Shown: in pieces, positions 37,820 to 44,362 of the stretch
How positions within the stretch are numbered: position 1 is the stretch's first letter
Layout of the letters: every line of letters starts with the position of its first letter
Assembly: GCF_013116825.1 (NCBI RefSeq)
Contig: NZ_JABFNS010000075.1
Span: 1 to 44,362, forward strand
DNA length: 44,362 bases
Direction: 5' to 3'
DNA from: Myxococcus xanthus
Lineage (GTDB): Bacteria > Myxococcota > Myxococcia > Myxococcales > Myxococcaceae
Position numbers and translations under genes: made by a program
The notes under the pieces: model-generated
The model's input: the letters and a program-made list of their open reading frames with translations, nothing else
What the model was told of the DNA's origin: nothing
Database searches by the model: none

Positions 37820-38779
37820 CTAGCTGTTCAGGGCCTTGTACTTGCGCCCCAGGTCCCGGAAGTACTTCATGCCGTTGTCGAGCGAGTTCTCCATCGCGTC
37901 CATCAGCACCGTCCGGAAGCCCGCCACGGGGCCCCGGAAGGACTCGTAGTAGCGCTGCCGGTCGATGGAGTGGATGACGGCGGGCATGTAGCCGTTGCGC
38001 AGCAGGATGAGGTTGCTGCACATGCGCCCCACCTTCCCGCTGTGCTCGGTGAAGGGGAAGATCTGCACGAACTTGTGCTGGACCGTGGCCGCCTGCTTGA
38101 TGGGGTGGAACTCGCGGAACTCGGCGCTGGCCGTGTAGTCCACGAGCTTCTCCAGCTCCGGCTGGATCTTCGCCGGCTGGGAGATGTCGTGGAAGTACGT
38201 GCGGTGCAGCGGCATGTCCTTGCGCAGCCCGGACCTGTCGCGTTCCTTGGCCAGCTCCTTCTCCGTGCGCTCGCGGCGCTCCATGCGCGCGCGCTCCGTC
38301 TGGGCCTCCGGCGTGTTGCCCAGGAAGAGGTCGTGCATCCGCTTGATGGTGGTCAGTGTGATTTGCGCCTGCTTCTTGGCGCCCGCTGCCTCCTCACGGA
38401 TGAAGTCACAGACGGCCTTGTGGTTCCGGATTTCGAGGACCACCGGAATCATGGAGGCTTCCGCGCTGGTGCGATGAGGGAACAGCGCGGCCATCAGTTC
38501 CTGATGCGTGTAGACGACTCCCTCTAGCGCGGCGTCGTGGTAGATCCACGACATCTCCATCTTGTCCAAGAACTCGCGCGCGTCCGGCTTGTCCTTGTAG
38601 ATGTCGAGGTACCCACGCAGCGTTTCGTTCTTCTCGTCGATGTCCTGGTAGCGTTCCTTCACGGACTGCGGCTCCTTCTCGCTGCGGGTCCGCCGCGGGC
38701 GGTACTCGAAGCATGCGGCCGAGCGGTACAACGGCGCGTGGATTCTAGAAATTCCGCGCGGTTGTAACAACGAAATCAT
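37820..38779 (-). CDS. Fic-fold protein with altered catalytic motif
   Basis: Protein of 319 residues with a Fic (filamentation induced by cAMP) core. The usual signature is HPFxDGNGRxGR, whose histidine attacks ATP. Here the aligned stretch (240-252) reads I-F-P-F-T-E-H-S-G-K-V-G-R: His becomes Phe241, the GN pair becomes His246-Ser247, and the first Arg becomes Lys249. The surrounding helices (HKFVQ before, LILLRNGYMPAVI after) remain Fic-like. An N-terminal helix contains HDAALEGVVYTHQEL, resembling the inhibitory motif (S/T)xxxE(G/N), with Asp82 at the Ser position. Normal AMP transfer seems unlikely. Its ATG shares one base with the AAA+ gene stop. Confidence 0.78.
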   Translation of the reverse strand: MISLLQPRGISRIHAPLYRSAACFEYRPRRTRSEKEPQSVKERYQDIDEKNETLRGYLDIYKDKPDAREFLDKMEMSWIYHDAALEGVVYTHQELMAALFPHRTSAEASMIPVVLEIRNHKAVCDFIREEAAGAKKQAQITLTTIKRMHDLFLGNTPEAQTERARMERRERTEKELAKERDRSGLRKDMPLHRTYFHDISQPAKIQPELEKLVDYTASAEFREFHPIKQAATVQHKFVQIFPFTEHSGKVGRMCSNLILLRNGYMPAVIHSIDRQRYYESFRGPVAGFRTVLMDAMENSLDNGMKYFRDLGRKYKALNS

Positions 38780-40119
38780 CACAGATTGACGAGGAACACC
38801 TCGCACGCCTGGTCGAGCAGGTCCTTGGAGAGCGCTGGAGGTATCTGCCGGTAGCGCGCCGCGTCCCGGATGAGGCTCACCAGGTCCCGAGGGTGGCACG
38901 AGCGAAGCTCCATGCTCCGGGGCTTGTAGTAGTGCTCGATGAGGTACGTGACGGCCTGGTCCACGTACGGGATTCCCGCTGCCTCGCAGACGCGACTGAA
39001 GATTTCCCGGTAAGCCTCTTCGTCGGGATTTCCGACCTCAATCTTGTACTTGATGCGGCGCAGGAAGGCCTCGTCCACCAGCTCCTTGGGGTCCAGGTTG
39101 GTGGAGAAGACGAGGAGCTGGTCGAAGGGGATTTCGAACTTCTTGCCGGTGTGAAGGGTGAGGAAGTCCACCCGTTTCTCCAGGGGGACAATCCACCGGT
39201 TGAGCAGGTCCGTGGGGTGGACCTTCTGGCGGCCGAAGTCGTCGATGAGGAGCATGCCGCCGTTGGCCTTCACCTGGAACGGGGCCTCGTAGAAGCGGGT
39301 GCTCTCCGAATAGATGAGGTCCAGCATCGCCAGCGTCAGTTCGCCGCCCACGACGACGGAGGGCCGGCGGCACACGAGCCACCGGTTGTCCATTTCGAAG
39401 GTCTGCCGGCGGCCGGAGGCATCCCGGCCGACCTCCAGCGACACCGGCGTGTGGATGAGCCGGTCGTGGACCTGGATGATTTGATTCCCAATCTCCAGGC
39501 AGTGGGGGACGAACACCTCGCCGCCGAACATGTTGGAGACGGCCTCGGCCAGGCTCGTCTTGCCGTTGCCGGGGGAACCGTAGAGGAACAGCGAGCGGCC
39601 GGAGTTCACCGCCGGGCCCAGCTTGTCCATCAGCTCCGCGGGGACGGTGAGGTGGCTGAGCGCCATCACCAGTTCCTCCTGGCTGACGACGGGCGTCTCC
39701 TCCGTCTGGCTGGTGATGAGCGCGTTGTACTGCTCGATCGGCACCGGCGCGGGGCCCACGTAGGTGGTGCGGGTGAGGGCGTCTCGCGCGTATTCGCGGC
39801 CCTTCTCCGACAGGATGAACTCCACGGACGCGCGGCCAAAGCCCTTGCCGCCGCGCAGGTCCACCAGCTTCTCCGTGGCGAGGAAGTCCACCACGTGCTC
39901 GATGACGCCTGGCCACGGCAGCCGCATCTCGTCCGCGATGCCCATGCCCGTGCCCGTGCCCGCGTAATAGAGGTACTTCAGGGCGATGTCGGACAGGATG
40001 CCCATCTTGAGCCCCGTGTCCTCCACCGACTTCGGCTCCGGTGGAGCGATGTCGAGGATGGATGGGTTCTCGAGCTTGAACGGATTGTCGTCGTAGTCGT
40101 AGCCAGCGGGAGGAGCCAT
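38779..40119 (-). CDS. AAA+ ATPase with N-terminal winged-helix-like domain
   Basis: Protein of 446 residues from ATG 40119 (GGGGCTTG upstream). Residues about 30-130 look like a winged helix (GILSDIALKYLYYAG, VIEHVVDFLATEKLVDLRGG, ARSVEFILSEKG-like end). The AAA+ module has Walker A GSPGNGKT (181-188), Walker B MLLIDDFG (Asp293-Asp294), sensor-1 Asn341 (VFSTNLDP) and arginines 354-355 (FLRRIKYK). A C-terminal helical lid follows. The next gene, a Fic-fold protein, starts on its stop codon. The pair probably works together; the target is unknown. A longer frame to 40911 overlaps ilvE and the ilvE terminator. Confidence 0.85.
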   Translation of the reverse strand: MAPPAGYDYDDNPFKLENPSILDIAPPEPKSVEDTGLKMGILSDIALKYLYYAGTGTGMGIADEMRLPWPGVIEHVVDFLATEKLVDLRGGKGFGRASVEFILSEKGREYARDALTRTTYVGPAPVPIEQYNALITSQTEETPVVSQEELVMALSHLTVPAELMDKLGPAVNSGRSLFLYGSPGNGKTSLAEAVSNMFGGEVFVPHCLEIGNQIIQVHDRLIHTPVSLEVGRDASGRRQTFEMDNRWLVCRRPSVVVGGELTLAMLDLIYSESTRFYEAPFQVKANGGMLLIDDFGRQKVHPTDLLNRWIVPLEKRVDFLTLHTGKKFEIPFDQLLVFSTNLDPKELVDEAFLRRIKYKIEVGNPDEEAYREIFSRVCEAAGIPYVDQAVTYLIEHYYKPRSMELRSCHPRDLVSLIRDAARYRQIPPALSKDLLDQACEVFLVNL

Positions 40120-40184
40120 CAAGCCCCGTTCTAGCCCATTCGATGGGCGGCCGGGCGCGGGACGTGGCCTCTTCCCTGGCTGCC

Positions 40185-40214
40185 CGCCCCCCTCCCGTGC
40201 CGAAGAGGGGGGCG
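40185..40214 (-). terminator. Terminator of ilvE
   Basis: CGCCCCCCTC pairs perfectly with GAGGGGGGCG (10 bp, 10-base loop), 13 bases past the ilvE stop on the minus strand. No T-run. Confidence 0.7.
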
Positions 40215-40226
40215 AAGCGGGGTGGC

Positions 40227-41174
40227 TCAGATGTACGTGAGCCAGTCCGCGTAGCGCGGCTCCTGGCCACGCACGATGCGGAAGTACATGTCCTGCACGT
40301 ACCGGGTGACGGGGCCGGGCTTGCCGTCGGCCACCTGGCGGTTGTCCACCTCGCGCACGGGGGTGATCTCCGCCGCCGTGCCGCAGAGGAAGATCTCGTT
40401 GGTGATGTAGAGCGCGTCGCGGGTGAAGGTGACCTCCTCCACCGTGCGGCCGCTGTCGCGCAGGATGTGCAGCACCGTGTCGCGGGTGATGCCGTCCAGG
40501 ATGGGGCCGGACAGCGGGGGCGTCTTGATGATGCCCTTCTTGTTCACCTGGAAGATGTTCTCTCCGGAGGCCTCGGCCACGAAGCCGCTGATGTCCAGGA
40601 GGATGGCCTCGTCGTAGCCCGCCAGCACCGCCTCGCGCTTGGCGAGGATGGAGTTGACGTACTGGCCGGTGATCTTCCCGCGCACCATGTTCACGTTGAC
40701 GTGCATGCGCGTGTACGAGCTGACCTTGGCGCGGATGCCTTCCTTGATGCCCTTGTCGCCCAGGTACGCGCCCCAGTCCCAGGCCGTCACGGCCGTGCGG
40801 GTGGGGTTCACCGCGCCCAGGCCCATGGCGCCGTCGCCCATGAAGGCCACCGGCCGCAGGTACGCGCCGTTGGCGAACAGGTCCTTCTGCGCCCGGAGCA
40901 GATTCACGCACGCGTCGAAGAGCTCGTCCTCGGTGTACGGGATCTTCAGCATGATGATGTGCGCCGAGTCGAGCAGCCGGCGGACGTGCTCACGCAGCCG
41001 GAAGACGGCCAGCCGCCCGTCGTGCGTCTTGTATGCGCGGATGCCCTCGAAGACACCCAGGCCATAGTGAAGCGCGTGCGTCATCAGATGCACGTGGCCC
41101 TCGTCCCATTTCATCAGTCGGCCGTCGAGCCAGATTTGCTCGGCGCGCACTCCACTACTCGAGGTCGAGCTCAT
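40227..41174 (-). CDS. ilvE: Branched-chain amino acid aminotransferase
   Basis: PLP enzyme of 315 residues that interconverts leucine, isoleucine and valine with their 2-oxo acids. Fold type IV features: HALHYGLGVFEGIRAY near 33-48, GAYLRPVAFMGDGAMG, PLP-lysine Lys167 (RGKITGQYVNS), GFVAEASGENIF, and the final TAAEITPVREVD. In myxobacteria, branched-chain amino acids feed branched fatty acids, a known major use. The ATG is preceded by AAGGAAC; a good promoter sits 40-70 bases upstream. A terminator follows the gene. Confidence 0.95.
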   Translation of the reverse strand: MSSTSSSGVRAEQIWLDGRLMKWDEGHVHLMTHALHYGLGVFEGIRAYKTHDGRLAVFRLREHVRRLLDSAHIIMLKIPYTEDELFDACVNLLRAQKDLFANGAYLRPVAFMGDGAMGLGAVNPTRTAVTAWDWGAYLGDKGIKEGIRAKVSSYTRMHVNVNMVRGKITGQYVNSILAKREAVLAGYDEAILLDISGFVAEASGENIFQVNKKGIIKTPPLSGPILDGITRDTVLHILRDSGRTVEEVTFTRDALYITNEIFLCGTAAEITPVREVDNRQVADGKPGPVTRYVQDMYFRIVRGQEPRYADWLTYI

Positions 41175-41218
41175 TCGATGTTCCTTCGCCTGGATGTTGA
41201 GGGGGGGACAGCCAGGGC

Positions 41219-41247
41219 CTTCTAGTCAGTGAAACCTATGAGGTCAA
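41219..41247 (-). promoter_or_regulatory. Candidate sigma-70 promoter of ilvE
   Basis: Minus strand: TTGACC (41247-41242), 17-base spacer, TAGAAG (41224-41219). Start codon at 41174, so a leader of about 38 bases. Confidence 0.55.
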
Positions 41248-41271
41248 AGCGTGTTTCTCGTCCCGAACCCG

Positions 41272-42687
41272 TCACAGCAGCGGTGGCAGGGGGGCGAGCA
41301 TCCGACGGAGGAACGGGAGGTCCTCCGCGAGTGCCGCCCTGCCGAACTGTAACGCCTTCGAGGCCAGTTCCACCGACGGTACGACGTCCAGCGGTGACAG
41401 TGTTCGCGGGAAGCGTTTGACGTGGTGCGTATAGGGAAGGTTCGGCGCCACCGTCATCGCGGCGAGCCGCTGGAGGGGCAGCCAGAAGGGCGTGGTCAGC
41501 TTCGGGGCGAAGCCGTCGAGCGCGAGGATGAACGCGTTGCGCGTGCCGATGCGGCCTCGGGCCACTGCCTTCCACGCCGCCTTCGCTGGCAGGTTGTCCA
41601 CCAGTCCTCCGTCGATGAGCCTCGCGACGCCGTGCTGGCCCATGAGTCCTTCCACCAACGTGTGCATGCCGGGGTCCTTGCGCAGCACGTCGTAGTGAAT
41701 GACGCCGGGCAGCGCGGAGGAGAAGCCCGCGGCGTCGAGCGCGTCGAAGTCGCCGGTGGTGTCGTCCGCGCCCAGGTAGAGGCGGGCGGTGATTTCGGGG
41801 CGCGTGAAGAGCTCGGCCATGGCGCCCATGGCGGCCTGGATGCGGCGTGCCACGCCCGCGGGGTTGAGCAGGCCCAGCGGACTGGTGCCCAGCAGGCGCT
41901 CGTAATACTCCAGCGGCCGGGGAAGCATGCCGCGGCGGATGCCGCCCACGGCGATGAGCGTCGGCACCGGCAAATCCTTGAGCCGCATGCCACTGTTCTC
42001 CGGTCCCGCGCTGAAGAAGCGACCCAGCCCCGCGCGTAGAAACAGCCGCAGCGCGGCGGGCAGGCCGTAGCGGCTCTCCGTGGAGATGAAGCGGAAGAGC
42101 TTCCGGAAGGACAGCCCGCGGACGATGTTGATCATGTCCGTGGCGTCGAAGCGCGTCAGGCGCGAGCGCATGATGGCCAGGATGGCGCCCATGGACGTCC
42201 CGGCGAGCAGGCGCGGCTCCAGTCCGTATTCGTCCAGGAGGCTCATCGCTCCCAGGTAGACGTAGGCCGTTCCGCCGCCGCCGCCGGTGACCAGCACCAG
42301 TTCCTTGTGCCGGATTTCCCGGTCCAGTGCCTCGGGGGGGACGCGCCCGCGCAGCCGCTGCGCCACCATGTCGCGCGCCTTGGCGGCGTGCTGGCGCAGG
42401 TCCTTCACGTGCGGCATCAGCCGGTCCCGCGTGGGCGGGAAGGGGGCTTGGAGGACGGGGCCCAGGCGGCGCTCCACCTCCTCGCGAAACGAGGTGAGCA
42501 GCGCGCCCACGCCCACGTCGCGTTCGCCGTGCCGCACCTTGTAGAGGCGCGCCAGCGACAGGGCGGTGCGGAGGATGGCTTCCTCGCGCGGGTCGACCAG
42601 GGCCGCGTTGGCCAGCGATGCGCGCACGAGGCGGAGCTCCATCTCCTCGAGCGGCCGGGTGATCTGGAAGCGTTCCTTCAGCAGCAC
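41272..42687 (-). CDS. Patatin-like phospholipase
   Basis: Lipid acyl hydrolase with a Ser-Asp dyad. From GTG 42687 it has 471 residues: glycine-rich oxyanion loop TGGGGGTAYVYLG near 135-146, nucleophile Ser165 in GTSMG, and Asp359 in LIDGG. An N-terminal helical part of about 130 residues is unlike simple patatins. A stretch HHVKRFPRTLSPLDVVPS is near the C-terminus. No signal peptide. The start is unclear: TTG 42717 overlaps the MoxR gene by 14 bases, GTG 42687 lies 17 bases after its stop, and ATG 42642 abuts AGGAG. Co-transcribed with MoxR. Confidence 0.87.
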   Translation of the reverse strand: MLLKERFQITRPLEEMELRLVRASLANAALVDPREEAILRTALSLARLYKVRHGERDVGVGALLTSFREEVERRLGPVLQAPFPPTRDRLMPHVKDLRQHAAKARDMVAQRLRGRVPPEALDREIRHKELVLVTGGGGGTAYVYLGAMSLLDEYGLEPRLLAGTSMGAILAIMRSRLTRFDATDMINIVRGLSFRKLFRFISTESRYGLPAALRLFLRAGLGRFFSAGPENSGMRLKDLPVPTLIAVGGIRRGMLPRPLEYYERLLGTSPLGLLNPAGVARRIQAAMGAMAELFTRPEITARLYLGADDTTGDFDALDAAGFSSALPGVIHYDVLRKDPGMHTLVEGLMGQHGVARLIDGGLVDNLPAKAAWKAVARGRIGTRNAFILALDGFAPKLTTPFWLPLQRLAAMTVAPNLPYTHHVKRFPRTLSPLDVVPSVELASKALQFGRAALAEDLPFLRRMLAPLPPLL

Positions 42688-42703
42688 GTGCTTCGAGGGC
42701 CCA

Positions 42704-43642
42704 TCAGGCCTGGGCAATCTGCGAGAGGTTGGCCTTCGCCTTCTCGATGTCGCCTTCGTACTTGAGGACGAGGTTCAGCGTGGAGGCCACCACGTCGGCG
42801 GTGAGCTGCTCCGCGTTCAGCAGCGCCAGGCTCTGGGCCCAGTCGAGCGTCTCGCTGATGGAGGGCGCCTTCTTCAGGTCGAGCGAGCGGATGGCGGCCA
42901 CTGCTTCCACCACCTGTTCCGCCAGCACCTGGGGCACCTGGGGCAGTCGCGAGCGGACGATGCGCAGCTCGCGCTCGCGGTCCGGGAAGTCGATGTGCAG
43001 GTGGAGGCAGCGGCGCTTGAGCGCGTCGGACAGCTCGCGCGCGGCGTTGGAGGTGAGCAGCACGCGGGGGATGTGCTTCGCCCGGAAGGTGCCCAGCTCG
43101 GGGATGGTGACGGCGTTGTCGGAGAGCACCTCCAGCAGGAAGGCCTCGAACTCCGGGTCCGCCTTGTCGATTTCGTCCACCAGCAGCAGGGCGGGGCGCT
43201 CGGAGAGTTGTGCCTTCAGCACCGGGCGGGGCAGCAGGAAGCGTTCGGAGAAGAACACCGCGTCGCTGGAGGCCAGCCGGTCCGCCGCCTGCGCCAGCGT
43301 GGTGGTACCCTGCACCATGTCCCCAATCTTGTCCTTGAGGAGCTGGGTGTAGAGCAGCTGCTTGGCGTACTCCCACTCGTAGAGGGCCTTCGCCTCGTCC
43401 AGGCCTTCGTAGCACTGGAGCCGGATGAACTCGCGGCCCAGCGCCTGGGCCAGGGCCTTGGCCAACTCCGTCTTGCCGACGCCGGCGGGGCCTTCCACCA
43501 GGATGGGCTTGTCCATCCGGTCCGCCAGGAAGGCCGCCGTGGCGATCTCCGGCGAGGATAGATAGCCCACCTGCTCCAGGCGCTTTTCCGCGTCCTCCAC
43601 GCTGGTGAAGGCGTGGCTCTCAACCGTCGAAGGGGTGCTCAC
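42704..43642 (-). CDS. MoxR-type AAA+ ATPase
   Basis: AAA+ chaperone of 312 residues. Walker A GPAGVGKT (51-58), Walker B LLLVDEIDKAD (Asp156-Glu157), sensor-1 region VLLTSNAAREL, and arginine finger region LKRRCLHL are visible; the C-terminal lid contains LDWAQSLALLN. MoxR proteins usually assist metal-cofactor insertion or assembly of a neighbouring von Willebrand factor A protein. No VWA gene is seen; instead a patatin gene follows directly. Start GTG 43642. The CoxD-like subgroup often precedes a VWA gene, so the link to patatin is notable. Confidence 0.9.
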   Translation of the reverse strand: MSTPSTVESHAFTSVEDAEKRLEQVGYLSSPEIATAAFLADRMDKPILVEGPAGVGKTELAKALAQALGREFIRLQCYEGLDEAKALYEWEYAKQLLYTQLLKDKIGDMVQGTTTLAQAADRLASSDAVFFSERFLLPRPVLKAQLSERPALLLVDEIDKADPEFEAFLLEVLSDNAVTIPELGTFRAKHIPRVLLTSNAARELSDALKRRCLHLHIDFPDRERELRIVRSRLPQVPQVLAEQVVEAVAAIRSLDLKKAPSISETLDWAQSLALLNAEQLTADVVASTLNLVLKYEGDIEKAKANLSQIAQA

Positions 43643-43775
43643 CCGGTGAACTTAACCGACGCCCCCCTGGGCACTGCGGCAAAAATGCCAGGGTTCCGGC
43701 GTCGTCACCGAGGCCCGTTCGCCTCGCTGCCTGGCAAACCCGCGTAACTCCGGAGGGAAATTTTCTGCGCAACGT

Positions 43776-43791
43776 GGGCACACGTCGTGCA
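43776..43791 (+). promoter_or_regulatory. Possible sigma-54 promoter
   Basis: GGGCACACGTCGTGCA matches the -24/-12 pattern TGGCACGnnnnTTGCA with GG and GC at the right spacing and three mismatches. It lies about 40 bases before the ATG of the small membrane protein gene. Confidence 0.4.
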
Positions 43792-43831
43792 TCTAAGAGT
43801 TTCCAATCGGTATTCAGGGAGGTGAGCGGTC

Positions 43832-44053
43832 ATGGTGTGGGCGTGGTTGCGGATGGTGATGATGGTGGCAGTGGTCCTGCTTCCGGGCGGATTCCCACTC
43901 CTGCTGGCCTATGTCGCCTTGCGTACACTCCGCAGCAGTTGGCGCCGTGCCCAGGAGGAGGCCCAGACGGGGGGCCGCGTCGTGTCACTCCGGGACGTCG
44001 TCTCCACGCTCCATTTCAAGGAGCTGGTCCGCGAGGCACGCGCCGCGCTCTGA
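43832..44053 (+). CDS. Small single-pass membrane protein
   Basis: Protein of 73 residues: one or two hydrophobic stretches at 1-30 (MVWAWLRMVMMVAVVLLPGGFPLLLAYVAL), then a basic and helical cytoplasmic tail (RTLRSSWRRAQEEAQ, REARAAL). The site GGGAGGTGAGCGGTC before the ATG is strong, which supports expression. No family recognised. A possible sigma-54 promoter lies upstream. Confidence 0.65.
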   Translation: MVWAWLRMVMMVAVVLLPGGFPLLLAYVALRTLRSSWRRAQEEAQTGGRVVSLRDVVSTLHFKELVREARAAL

Positions 44054-44097
44054 GCGCGGATGGAACCGCTCGACGCTTCCTGGCTTGGAGCTGAGAC

Positions 44098-44140
44098 GGC
44101 CCTGACACACCTGCCCGGCTAGGGCACGGATGTCAGGGCC
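44098..44140. terminator. Nested hairpin, first of three
   Basis: GGCCCTGACA pairs with TGTCAGGGCC; inside, TGCCC pairs with GGGCA. It follows the small membrane protein gene and could stop transcription in both directions. Confidence 0.6.
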
Positions 44141-44150
44141 GCTTCATTGT

Positions 44151-44170
44151 GGCCTCGGGGTTCCGAGGCC
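44151..44170. terminator. Second hairpin of three
   Basis: GGCCTCGG, GGTT loop, CCGAGGCC: a perfect 8-bp stem between the other two hairpins. Confidence 0.4.
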
Positions 44171-44179
44171 GAGGTCGTC

Positions 44180-44206
44180 GGGATTCCGGCGGGGTGCCGG
44201 AATCCC
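44180..44206 (-). terminator. Third hairpin, after the truncated gene
   Basis: GGGATTCCGGC, 5-base loop, GCCGGAATCCC: an 11-bp perfect stem, 8 bases past the stop of the minus-strand gene at the window edge. Confidence 0.65.
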
Positions 44207-44213
44207 GGCGCCG

Positions 44214-44362
44214 TTACTTGTCCAACTCGTCCACCAGGGCCGTCCAGTCGTCGTCTTCCTTGGCCGTGGGCAACTGGATGACCACGGTCCGGTCGGTGGG
44301 CTCGGACTCGTCACTCTGTCTCTTATACAGATCCGACGCCCCCGGATATTGGTAGCGTCTGG
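44214..44362 (-). CDS. 3' end of an unidentified gene, truncated by the window edge
   Basis: Only the last 30-odd codons are trustworthy. The C-terminus reads SDESEPTDRTVVIQL, then PTAKEDDDWTALVDELDK and a TAA stop (44216-44214). It is acidic and not recognised. The bases from about 44316 outward resemble a transposase adapter (see findings), so the reading frame there is probably not genomic even though it stays open. The gene is followed on its 3' side by a strong hairpin. Confidence 0.5.
   Translation of the reverse strand, partial: RRYQYPGASDLYKRQSDESEPTDRTVVIQLPTAKEDDDWTALVDELDK
44316..44362. other. Probable sequencing-adapter remnant
   Basis: The 19 bases from 44316 match the Tn5 mosaic-end adapter CTGTCTCTTATACACATCT at 17 positions, with the first 14 exact. 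The next bases (CCGACGCCCCCGG) loosely follow the GACGCTGCCGACGA that continues the standard adapter. It is the end of the window, as expected at a contig edge. Confidence 0.65.

Noticed and set aside
37820..38779. Active Fic AMP-transferase
   Set aside because: The motif histidine is phenylalanine and the GNGR residues are changed, so normal AMP transfer is not supported.
40120..40911. Upstream extension of the AAA+ ATPase frame into ilvE
   Set aside because: Crosses the ilvE terminator and ilvE coding sequence; the protein similarity starts at the ATG at 40119.
44149..44355. 68-codon plus-strand frame near the window end
   Set aside because: Overlaps two hairpins, the truncated minus-strand gene and the adapter-like end; no ribosome site.

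Overview
The window is a dense, high-GC stretch of bacterial chromosome with strong G/C third-position bias. Gene content (RpoH-like sigma factor, a eukaryotic-type Ser/Thr kinase, KaiC-like ATPase with a REC-histidine kinase, a 2008-residue alpha-2-macroglobulin, MoxR ATPase, many two-component parts) points to a myxobacterium of the Myxococcus type. Species is inferred from gene style only. I see no insertion sequence, phage, CRISPR array or tRNA.

Layout. 1-6.1 kb: folE and an overlapping FAD-linked oxidase gene; a sigma factor with a shortened middle; a TPR protein overlapping an acyl-CoA synthetase; tatA facing it across a strong hairpin. 6.1-10.7 kb: a histidine kinase with a degenerate ATP-binding half, divergent from a single-domain response regulator; an SCP-2 lipid-carrier protein; an alpha-methylacyl-CoA racemase-type enzyme; an exported protein of unknown function. 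10.7-17.1 kb: an RND efflux operon (adaptor, pump, MarR regulator last), then an LCAD-type acyl-CoA dehydrogenase. 17.1-26.1 kb: dctA, two small proteins, rlmE and the macroglobulin. 26.1-30.3 kb, minus strand: a 6S RNA candidate, 5-formyl-THF cyclo-ligase, ymdB, tyrS and a secreted EndoU-like protein.

30.3-35.4 kb, plus strand: an exported TPR protein overlapping a Ser/Thr kinase, a small acidic protein, and a KaiC-like ATPase overlapping a REC-histidine kinase. 35.4-42.7 kb, minus strand: patatin, ilvE, an AAA+ ATPase overlapping a Fic-fold protein, and a DHH phosphoesterase overlapping a cysteine desulfurase. 42.7-44.36 kb: MoxR, a small membrane protein behind a possible sigma-54 promoter, three hairpins in a row, and a truncated gene whose outer end runs into sequence resembling a transposase-library adapter.

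Links between genes. The SCP-2 and acyl-CoA dehydrogenase genes carry the same palindrome (TTGATT, four bases, AATCAA) exactly 22 bases before their start codons, so they probably share a lipid-responsive regulator. The acyl-CoA synthetase, racemase, SCP-2 protein and dehydrogenase together suggest fatty-acid breakdown. Less ordinary modules are the AAA+/Fic pair, whose Fic motif has lost its catalytic histidine, and the KaiC-like/REC-HK pair, whose catalytic glutamate pairs are replaced.
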